Source of the DNA: Acholeplasmatales bacterium
GTDB lineage: Bacteria > Bacillota_I > Bacilli_A > Acholeplasmatales > Anaeroplasmataceae
DNA length: 5,607 bases
Assembly: GCA_016282815.1 (NCBI GenBank)
Contig: JAEELU010000008.1
Coordinates: 1-5,607 of the forward strand
Direction of reading: 5' to 3'
The position numbers and the translations under genes were made by a program. Numbering within the stretch: position 1 is the first letter of the stretch; every line of letters begins with the position of its first letter. Of this stretch, positions 1-5,607 are shown piece by piece. The notes under the pieces are model-generated. The model made no database searches. It saw only the letters and a program-made list of their open reading frames with translations, and was not told the DNA's origin.

Positions 1-2
1 AA

Positions 3-113
3 TGGTTTAATGGTGAAGAAAAATACTTCTTAGGTTGGTTTACCGAACCTATTGGTGGTGAACAAATTATTAGATATAATGGAGCGGAATCTATTAATGT
101 TTATGCTCATTAC
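3..113 (+). repeat. Composite module D1, C-terminal part only (Flg_new core)
   Basis: Residues 1-37 are the tail of a Listeria-Bacteroides repeat cut by the window edge. The core reads F-L-G-W-F (Trp12), then the turn I-G-G-E-Q (17-21), and ends V-Y-A-H-Y (33-37), matching the usual L-Y-A-H-W with Tyr in place of the last Trp. The first half of the module must lie upstream. Its presence shows that the repeat array began before this window. Confidence 0.8.
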
Positions 114-3100
114 TATGATAATCCTGATGACGCTGTATTATTAACATTTAATGGAATTCAAGATTCATATGAAATAAAAGTATTAAAAGGAACTGAGTTT
201 ACACCTTATGATGCAGGTGAAGAATATACCAGCAACTTCAATTTAGACTATCAAGATGGTAGACCTTTAGTACCTGGATATCAGAGAGAATATAATAAAC
301 CAACTGGTTTTGCTGTAAATGGTCGTGTAATTGATATTGGTGATACTGTAGTTATTAATGAAGATACATTTATTACTACGTTATCAGATGGCTATAAAAA
401 AGAATTATCTGATTTTGAAACACCTTATAAAGAAGGATATATATTTAAGGGTTGGTATGATGCTCCAGAAGATGGTAATTTCGCTAACTTTAATTCTGAA
501 GATTTTTATGTATATACTGATACATACTATGCTCAATATGCTCCTTATAATTCAGAATCAGATGTTATAGTAGATTTTGATGGGGAAAAATTTGTATATC
601 CTCGTGGCACAGTATTAACTTTACCTGATGATAGAGAAAAAGAAGGTAAATATTTATATGCTGACTTCTTTGATGGTAAAGAAAACGTTGGATATGTATC
701 AATTGAAACTACTTATACTTTAAGAAATTTCACAGTTAATAATGTAGAATATGATATTGGTACAGATATTACATTAAATGAAGATACTGTTATTAGAAGT
801 AATTTTGATGAAGTACCTAATTATGATGATTATACTTTAGAACAATATTCAGACCTTGTATATCCAAACTTCCCAGACTTTGGTTTAGGAGATACATTCT
901 ATGGTTGGTTCGATAAACCTACCGGTGGAAAACAATATTATGATGCTTCTGAACTTACACAAGATGGAGCTAAATTATTTGCTATTTATGCTGATGATAA
1001 TCAAATTCCAATCACAGTAGACGGTGAAGTTATTATAGTTAATAAAGGTTTAGGTAATCTACCAAATAGTAAAAATAAAAAATCTGAAAATATAGCTGAA
1101 ATTATATTTGATTATAATAAAGAAGGATATACAAACGAAACAGCTTATATTACAAAAGATTATACATTTGATCATTTCACAATTGATGGTGAAGGTAATT
1201 ATATGCCTAACCAAGAGTATAACTTTACACATAGTATAGCAATTAATAGTGTTTATACTGAAAGTTATAATTATCCTGAAATACCTACAGTTACAGATGG
1301 AAGTTTCCAAGGATGGTATACAAATAAAACTGGAGGAAATTTAGTAACATCACTTGAAGGTATTACTAGTGATACAACATTATATGCTAATTGGAATAAT
1401 AATAAAGTAACAATTTGTGTTAATGATGAATGTAACGAAGTTCCAGCAGGATCAACTCATAACTTAGGACAAAATACTAATGCTAAAGCTTCTGAAATAA
1501 TTTCAACAGTAACATTTAATCCAAAAAATGGTGAAGAAAATGTAACAAGTAATGTAACAAAACAATTTATGCCAAATGGTTGGTTAGTAAATGGTGTTCA
1601 TTACGATGATAATGCTGATATAACTGTTAATGTTTATACAACTGTAATTGGTGATTATATTGAAACAGTGATTCCAGCAGAATTCCCAACTGATCCAACT
1701 AAAGACAGCTATGATTTTGATGGCTGGTATGATGATTCACTTGATGGAAATAAAATTGAAAGCTATGCTGGTGATTCTGATATCACTTTATATGCTCATT
1801 GGAGTTTAGATTTACCACAACCAGGTGAGGAATTAACTCTTCCTGAGAATACAGAAACTAAAACTAAAGTAATTGCAACTGTAACTTTCGTATATGGTAA
1901 TGGTTCACCTAATACTACAAGTAAGGTTACAAGACCATTAATAGGAAATGGATGGCTTGTTAATGGTGTACACTACAACGATGGAGAAACAATAGTATAT
2001 GAAGAAGGAATGACTATTGTTGAAGATTATATAAATGGAGATATTGTACCTGCTGTATTCCCAAGTAATCCAACTAAACAAAATGCTACATTTGCTGGTT
2101 GGTATGACACAAATGCTGAAGCTGGTGGTAATAGATATACAGAATACTCTAAAACAAGTGATATAACACTTTATGCTAGATGGCAAAAAACAAAACTAGA
2201 ATGTACAAGTTTTGAACCTTATACTACTGGTATAAATAATATAGAAAAAACTGATGAAGTAATTTCTACAGTAACATTCATATATCATAATGGACAAGCA
2301 AATACTACTACAAATGTATTAGCTGCTTATTCACCAAATGGATGGGTAAATAATGGTACACATTATGGTAATGAACAAACTATTAGTAAATGTACTACTG
2401 AAGATGTTGAACCTGATTACGATGTAATAATTAAAAATGGTAAGTTCCCAACTGATCCAACAAGAGAAGGTTATGAATTTGTTGGATGGTTCACAAAGGA
2501 AACTGGCGGAGAACAAGTAACTGTTCTAAGAGGAAATGAAGATATTACTCTTCATGCTCACTGGACATCAAGTTATTCAATTATTACTAGTGGACTTAAT
2601 CAATTTTCTGGTTCAATGTCATTAAAACCTGGTACTAGAATTGCTTTAGATAAAGCATTATCTTACCATAATATTTCAGAAGAGAATGTTGAAACTAATT
2701 TATTTGCTACTGCAGATATATATAATATTGCAGTTGAAGGATTACCTACTTATGTTTGGTATGATAATTTGGACAGTGCAACATATTACTATTCTGATGC
2801 TGAAGTAATATTCTATGCTAGAAATGATGTGTACGCTGAAACACCTTTCTATGAATCTTATTGGTTTATTGACTTATCAGGATTAAATACTTCTAAAACA
2901 ACTAGTATGAGAAATCTATTTGAAGATAGTACTGTTAATAGCATTAGATTTGGAAATTTTGATACACATAACGTAACTGATATGAGTAATATGTTCCATA
3001 GTGCTAGTAATTTGGAATACTTTGATTTGAGTGGTTTTGATACAAGTAATGTTACAGATATGTCAGGCATGTTTTCGGGAATGGTTAATAAAGAAGAATT

Positions 3101-5606
3101 AGATGTAAGTAGTTTTGATACAAGTAATGTAACAACAATGAGTGCAATGTTTGAATACGATAAATCCCTTACAGAATTGGACTTAAGTAATTTTGATACA
3201 CATAATGTAACAGATATGGAAGTTATGTTTTATACTGAAGATCCAAGTAATCTTGAAAAAATATATGTTTCGGATAAATGGGATGTTTCTAATGTTATTA
3301 ATTCACGTGATATGTTCACTAATGCTGTTAATATAGTAGGTCAAAACGGAACTACATATGATAGTAATAAAATTGATAAAGAATACGCTATAATAGACGA
3401 TGCTCCAGAGCATCCAGGATATTTATCAATTAGAGGTGAAATTTCTCACGAAGAAAACAACCAAAAAGATTTATTATGTAAGAGAGCTAAAGTTGAATCA
3501 CAATCAGAACACACAGGATATTGTTCTTCAAATATTGCTTGGTGTAATGAAAATAATATTTCAGGTGAATTTAGCTTTGGTAATATAAATACTACAGGTG
3601 ATTTACAAGCAGGAGATGCACTTGTTTGTGATGTTAATGGCGATGGAATGTTTGATGATCGTGAAGAAAGATTCTACTATGTAAGCGATTATTATGATAC
3701 TGAAACTAAACGTTATAATAGTTCTATTGCTGCATTAATTTGGTATGATGATTATCAATCTAGTAGTGACACTAGAATGAGAGGATATATTACTTACGAT
3801 GAACATGAAAATGGAGTAACAACAGGTTATGGTGGACCAACTGGACTTTTAGAGGAATATGATTATGTAGTTCCAGCTAAAATATCTTGGGGTAATGTAT
3901 CTTTATATAAAGAAGATAGATATATCTTACCTGCACTTGAAGATTTAGCTTCTCCAACATTATTCAGTTATGCTGGTTATACTGGTAGATTATTAACTGT
4001 TAAGGAAATTGAAAAAGCATGTGGTATTAACATTACTGAAAAGAAAAATTATTCTTTACCAGAAAGTTGTTTATTCTTATTTGAACATGCTATGACTTCT
4101 GAAGATTGGTATTCAGGTCCTTATTGGATTGAAACTCCAGGAGATGCTACATCTACAATTTTAATGCAATCTGGATATCTTAAATTTAAGGATGATATTT
4201 CAGATTCATGGAATGCTAGACCAGTAATTGATGTTCCAAAATCAAAAATTGAAGGAGCAAAAGTTACACATACAATTTATTATCCTGATGATACAAGCGA
4301 TGTAGTTGACGATGGTGTAACATATGCACTTAGAGCAAATGATTCAACAAAAGAAGATACATCTGGTGTTAAAGTAACATTTGATTATAATGATGGTATT
4401 ACTAAACCATATGTAACTTCTATAAAAGATACTTATGTAGCAAATGGATGGTTAATAGATAATACTCATTATGAAAATGGACAAATTGTTGTTGTAAATT
4501 CTGATTTAACAGTTGAATATGATTATATTACTACAACAATTGGAATAACTTTCCCAAGCAATCCAGAAAGAGTAGGCTATACATTTGATGGATGGTTTGA
4601 TGAAAATGGTGTAGAGTATACATCATATGATGGTGATGAAGATATAACACTTTATGCACATTGGTCAGTTTCTACTGGTCCAATAGTATTACCAGTAAAC
4701 GATACAACTAAAGAACCTACAAATTATGTTGTAACATTTAAATATAATAATGGTAACGATGATACTACAAGTAATGTAGTAGTAAGCTACACACCAAATG
4801 GATGGTTATTAGATGGAGTTCATCATGATGATGGCGAAGAGGTAACATTAACAAGTACTTCCGAATTAGTAAGAGATTTTAGTAAAAATATTACTCCAGC
4901 TGAATTCCCAAGTAATCCTACTAGAACAGGATATACATTCCAAGGATGGTTTAATTCCTTAAATGGTGGAAATAAATATACTTCTTATGATAGAGAAGAA
5001 AACATTACTCTTTATGCACATTGGTATGATGAAAACGCTACTAGAAAAATAACTTTAGGAACAAATACTGAGGCTAAAGCTGATGAAATTATTTCTACAG
5101 TAACATTCTTACCTCATAATGGTGAAGCTGCTATGGTAAGTAATGTAGTAAAATCATATAGACCAAGTGGATGGATTATTGATGGTAAGAATTATCCAGA
5201 TGGAGCAACAGTAGAAGTACCTATTGATGCTATAGTAGAACCAAATTATATAGAAACAATAAGTAATGCTAAGTTCCCAGAAGATCCTATTAAAGATGGA
5301 TATGAATTTACTGGATGGTATACATCAGAAACTGGTGGAGATCGCGTAACAGTACTTAAAGGTACTGAAGATCTAACACTTCATGCACAATATACAAATG
5401 ATTATGCTTATTTAGTTAATGGTTCTGAGTTCAGTGATAGATTAAGTTCAGCTTCTAGATTTAGAAAAGCAACTCAAGATGAATATGATCAAGCTGTTGA
5501 AGACGGTGTTATCAGTGATTACAATCTTGTTTCAACAGATGATTCACCAAAAGAAGTTTATGTATGGTATGACAATAATGAAATGTTATATTATACAACT
5601 GCAAAA
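3..5606 (+). CDS. Giant modular surface protein (Flg_new / DUF285 repeats), internal fragment open at both ends
   Basis: One reading frame runs through the whole window without a stop, giving 1868 residues of a longer protein; neither start nor stop is visible. Order of parts: four diverged composite repeats (residues 1-464), three conserved ones (468-854), a linker (855-955), a DUF285/BspA-like block (956-1146), a six-Cys pilin/lectin-like domain (about 1147-1416), three more conserved composite repeats (1418-1797) and a second linker (1798-1868). Listeria-Bacteroides and DUF285 repeats are known from secreted or cell-wall-attached proteins of Gram-positive gut bacteria and of mollicutes, so an extracellular adhesin or stalk role is inferred. 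The composition is rich in Asp, Glu, Asn, Thr and Tyr, as is common in surface proteins. No transmembrane segment, signal peptide or LPXTG motif is present in this part. The ligand cannot be told from sequence. The frame and the repeat families are certain; the role is inference. Confidence 0.96.
132..539 (+). repeat. Composite module D2 (diverged)
   Basis: Residues 44-179. A first strand-like segment (L-L-T-F-N-G, then L-K-G-T-E-F) is followed by a degenerate middle part with F-A-V-N-G (Phe103) and D-I-G-D-T-V. This corresponds to W-L-V-N-G and D-G-E-T-I in the conserved modules. It ends with a clear Flg_new core: E-G-Y-I-F-K-G-W-Y (Trp151), an E-D-G turn and Y-Y-A-Q-Y (175-179). Phe103 lies 48 residues before Trp151, the same spacing as the Trp-Trp pair of the conserved modules, which supports true homology despite low identity. 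It probably forms one beta-rich stalk unit; no catalytic motif is visible. Confidence 0.75.
561..992 (+). repeat. Composite module D3 (diverged, with insertion)
   Basis: Residues 187-330. It opens with V-D-F-D-G-E-K and Y-P-R-G-T-V-L-T-L-P, the short beta segment seen at the front of the fuller modules. A middle part follows with F-F-D-G-K-E-N and N-F-T-V-N-N (Phe243), then G-T-D-I-T-L. The Flg_new core is poor: D-T-F-Y-G-W-F (Trp302), P-T-G-G-K-Q and F-A-I-Y-A. The anchor spacing Phe243 to Trp302 is 59 rather than 48, because an acidic, Tyr-rich stretch (about 265-287) is inserted. This is the most diverged unit in the window; assignment rests on motif order more than on identity. Confidence 0.62.
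999..1394 (+). repeat. Composite module D4 (diverged)
   Basis: Residues 333-464. The first segment is I-T-V-D-G-E-V with a V-N-K-G turn. The middle part has A-E-I-I-F-D-Y-N and F-T-I-D-G-E (Phe392), equivalent to T-V-T-F-x-Y-x-N-G and W-L-V-N-G of the conserved units. The Flg_new core is good: G-S-F-Q-G-W-Y (Trp438), K-T-G-G-N, then T-T-L-Y-A-N-W (458-464). The anchor spacing is 46. It is the transition between the degenerate N-terminal modules and the regular array that follows. Confidence 0.72.
1404..1802 (+). repeat. Composite module A1 (conserved)
   Basis: Residues 468-600. The first segment V-T-I-C-V-N-D-E-C holds a close cysteine pair (Cys472, Cys477). It is followed by the linker L-G-Q-N-T-N-A-K-A, then S-T-V-T-F (Phe505), a K-N-G turn, V-T-S-N-V, and P-N-G-W-L-V-N-G-V-H-Y (Trp527). 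After E-F-P-T-D-P-T-K comes the Flg_new core Y-D-F-D-G-W-Y-D (Trp575), ending I-T-L-Y-A-H-W (594-600). Trp527 to Trp575 is 48 residues. This is a good reference copy of the full-length unit and is inferred to be a two-part beta-rich stalk domain. Confidence 0.88.
1803..2183 (+). repeat. Composite module A2 (conserved)
   Basis: Residues 601-727. The front segment is shortened to P-Q-P-G-E-E-L-T-L-P-E-N-T-E-T-K. Then come A-T-V-T-F (Phe629), Y-G-N-G, N-T-T-S-K-V and G-N-G-W-L-V-N-G-V-H-Y (Trp651), followed by V-F-P-S-N-P-T-K. The Flg_new core is A-T-F-A-G-W-Y-D (Trp700) with A-G-G-N-R-Y, closing I-T-L-Y-A-R-W (721-727). The Trp-Trp spacing is 49, one more than in the sister copies. Confidence 0.88.
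2184..2564 (+). repeat. Composite module A3 (conserved, precedes linker and DUF285 block)
   Basis: Residues 728-854. The front part is L-E-C-T-S-F (Cys734), with no clear N-T-x-x-K linker. Then come S-T-V-T-F (Phe759), Y-H-N-G, N-T-T-T-N-V and P-N-G-W-V-N-N-G-T-H-Y (Trp781). Cys797 follows, then K-F-P-T-D-P-T-R. The Flg_new core is E-G-Y-E-F-V-G-W-F (Trp829), K-E-T-G-G-E-Q-V-T-V-L and I-T-L-H-A-H-W (848-854). The L-H-A variant replaces the usual L-Y-A and occurs again only in A6, the other module that ends a triplet. Confidence 0.88.
2565..2867 (+). other. Linker domain with YVWYDN motif, copy 1
   Basis: Residues 855-955 join the A3 repeat to the DUF285 block. The first part is Ser/Thr/Leu-rich and may be partly helical (R-I-A-L-D-K-A-L, then E-E-N-V-E-T-N-L). 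The second part has Y-V-W-Y-D-N (917-922) and T-Y-Y-Y-S-D-A-E-V, a short beta segment typical of the lead-in to DUF285 repeats. No enzyme motif is seen. A second copy begins at base 5394 after module A6. Confidence 0.65.
2868..3440 (+). repeat. DUF285 / BspA-like 26-residue repeat block
   Basis: Residues 956-1146 hold about six tandem repeats of the form L-x-x-L-D-L-S-x-F-D-T-S-N-V-T-D-M-S-x-M-F. The Phe of F-D-T falls at 986, 1012, 1038 and 1064, an exact 26-residue (78-base) period. The flanking units are degenerate: L-N-T-S-K-T-T-S-M at 961 and W-D-V-S-N-V at 1093, the latter after a 3-residue insertion. The block ends with A-P-E-H-P-G-Y-L. This is the DUF285 family (also known as the Listeria lipoprotein-type 26-residue repeat), a leucine-rich-repeat-like solenoid found in surface proteins of Firmicutes, Listeria and mycoplasmas. 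A binding or adhesion role is inferred; the ligand is unknown. Confidence 0.93.
3441..4250 (+). other. Pilin/lectin-like six-cysteine domain (DUF6273/FGE-like ending)
   Basis: Residues about 1147-1416. It begins with D-L-L-C-K-R-A (Cys1159) and has further cysteines at 1174, 1181, 1209, 1340 and 1356, enough for three disulfides. Landmarks in order: G-D-A-L-V-C-D-V-N-G-D-G (1205-1215), R-F-Y-Y-V-S-D (1223-1229), A-A-L-I-W-Y (1243-1248), G-G-P-T-G (1277-1281), W-G-N-V-S-L (1296-1301), G-Y-T-G-R-L-L-T (1325-1332), Y-W-I-E-T-P (1374-1379) and W-N-A-R-P-V-I-D-V (1403-1411). From memory, the same landmark order forms the C-terminal part of many pilin-like secreted proteins of uncultured gut Bacilli. 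The W-x-x-R-P-V-I ending resembles DUF6273/FGE-like C-type-lectin folds. It is probably the globular ligand-binding head of the protein; the exact family needs a profile search. Confidence 0.68.
3630..3665 (+). other. EF-hand-like calcium-binding loop
   Basis: Residues 1210-1221 read D-V-N-G-D-G-M-F-D-D-R-E. This matches the 12-residue loop with Asp1210, Asn1212, Asp1214, the position-7 backbone site (Met1216), Asp1218 and Glu1221 at positions 1, 3, 5, 7, 9 and 12. No clear helices flank it, so it resembles dockerin- or lectin-type calcium loops rather than a paired EF-hand. Cys1209 lies directly before it, which may tie the loop into a disulfide. Calcium binding is inferred from these ligand positions. 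Confidence 0.75.
4254..4664 (+). repeat. Composite module A4 (conserved, restarts the array)
   Basis: Residues 1418-1554. The front segment is K-V-T-H-T-I-Y-Y-P-D-D, then D-D-G-V-T-Y-A-L-R-A-N-D-S-T-K, a full-length version of the linker. Then come K-V-T-F (Phe1460), Y-N-D-G, and V-A-N-G-W-L-I-D-N-T-H-Y (Trp1483), followed by T-F-P-S-N-P-E-R. The Flg_new core is V-G-Y-T-F-D-G-W-F (Trp1531), closing I-T-L-Y-A-H-W (1548-1554). The Trp-Trp spacing is 48. It follows the pilin/lectin-like domain directly, with no spacer. Confidence 0.87.
4665..5024 (+). repeat. Composite module A5 (conserved, shortest)
   Basis: Residues 1555-1674. The front is reduced to G-P-I-V-L-P-V-N-D-T-T-K. Then come V-V-T-F (Phe1579), Y-N-N-G, T-T-S-N-V, P-N-G-W-L-L-D-G-V-H-H (Trp1601) and E-F-P-S-N-P-T-R. 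The Flg_new core is T-G-Y-T-F-Q-G-W-F (Trp1649), N-G-G-N-K-Y, closing I-T-L-Y-A-H-W (1668-1674). The Trp-Trp spacing is 48. This copy is very close to the family consensus for the Listeria-Bacteroides repeat. Confidence 0.89.
5025..5393 (+). repeat. Composite module A6 (conserved, ends second triplet)
   Basis: Residues 1675-1797. The front is I-T-L-G-T-N-T-E-A-K-A-D-E-I-I-S-T-V-T-F (Phe1702), nearly the same as the front of A1. P-S-G-W-I-I-D-G (Trp1724) follows. The back half is K-F-P-E-D-P, D-G-Y-E-F-T-G-W-Y (Trp1772), S-E-T-G-G-D-R-V-T-V-L-K-G and L-T-L-H-A-Q-Y (1791-1797), which is closest to A3. The Trp-Trp spacing is 48. The final Trp is replaced by Tyr. Confidence 0.87.
5394..5606 (+). 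other. Linker domain with YVWYDN motif, copy 2 (cut by window end)
   Basis: Residues 1798-1868 follow A6 as copy 1 follows A3. A variable first part (F-S-D-R-L, F-R-K-A-T-Q-D-E-Y) leads to V-Y-V-W-Y-D-N (1852-1858) and M-L-Y-Y-T-T-A-K at the edge, aligned with the Y-Y-Y-S-D-A stretch of copy 1. The distance from the end of the preceding repeat to the motif Trp is 58 residues here and 65 in copy 1. A DUF285 block probably starts shortly after the window. Confidence 0.68.
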
Positions 5607-5607
5607 G

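Noticed and set aside
358..570. Short + strand frame of 70 codons
   Set aside because: It lies fully inside the main frame over the D2 module, starts at a chance ATG without a ribosome binding site, and has low-complexity I/L/M/K composition typical of out-of-frame AT-rich DNA.
1059..1310. Minus-strand frame of 83 codons with hydrophobic, Ile/Phe/Cys-rich product
   Set aside because: It is antisense to the Asn/Glu/Lys-rich D4 module. The apparent membrane-like composition is just the complement of those codons.
1938..2516. Two minus-strand frames (1938-2186 and 2331-2516)
   Set aside because: Both are antisense to conserved repeat modules A2 and A3 and resemble each other only because the repeats do. 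No independent gene signals are present.
2858..3070. Minus-strand frame of 70 codons with repeated V-S-K-x-L motifs
   Set aside because: It is the mirror of the 26-residue DUF285 repeats on the other strand, which explains its periodicity.
2868..3440. Possible CRISPR array or DNA-level tandem repeat because of the 78-base period
   Set aside because: The period equals 26 codons, the differences keep the reading frame and amino acid pattern, and there are no unique spacers between identical repeats. It is a protein repeat.
3400..3588. Short + strand frame of 62 codons
   Set aside because: It overlaps the end of the DUF285 block and the start of the six-cysteine domain in another frame. No ribosome binding site or known motif.
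3..5606. Use of the Mycoplasma genetic code (TGA = Trp), suggested by the mycoplasma-like DUF285 repeats
   Set aside because: All tryptophans in the frame, including every conserved repeat Trp, are TGG and no in-frame TGA was found.

Overview
The whole window lies inside one very large protein-coding gene on the + strand. Frame 3 is open from base 3 to base 5606 (1868 codons) with no in-frame stop. It has no start codon context, signal peptide, anchor or stop codon in view, so both ends of the gene lie outside. Residue n of the visible fragment begins at base 3n. The DNA is AT-rich. Arginine is nearly always AGA, tryptophan is always TGG and TGA never occurs in frame, so the standard bacterial code fits and the Mycoplasma code is unlikely. 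The domain mix (Listeria-Bacteroides repeats, 26-residue DUF285 repeats and a pilin/lectin-like module with a DVNGDG calcium loop) suggests an uncultured AT-rich gut Bacillota/Mycoplasmatota lineage of the RF39 or Bacilli type. That placement is inference from recalled protein families, not a search.

Layout: (1) bases 3-1394 hold four diverged composite repeat modules, the first of them cut by the window edge. (2) Bases 1404-2564 hold three well-conserved modules (A1-A3). (3) Bases 2565-2867 are a linker containing YVWYDN. (4) Bases 2868-3440 are a block of 26-residue DUF285/BspA-like repeats. (5) Bases about 3441-4250 are a six-cysteine domain with a textbook EF-hand-like loop, ending in a W-N-A-R-P-V-I-D-V motif. 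(6) Bases 4254-5393 hold three more conserved modules (A4-A6). (7) Bases 5394-5606 are a second copy of the YVWYDN linker, suggesting that another DUF285 block follows just beyond the window.

Each composite module ends in a recognisable Flg_new/Listeria-Bacteroides repeat (G-Y-x-F-x-G-W ... T-L-Y-A-H-W). It also carries a second conserved half upstream, with a T-V-T-F strand and a P-N-G-W-L-V-N-G motif. The Trp of that motif lies 48 residues before the Trp of the Flg_new core in five of six conserved modules (49 in the sixth). The real repeating unit is therefore about 115-130 residues, larger than the named domain. The likely role is a long extracellular stalk presenting adhesive or ligand-binding domains. 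No RNA gene, mobile element, CRISPR array, promoter or terminator was seen, and there is no intergenic space.
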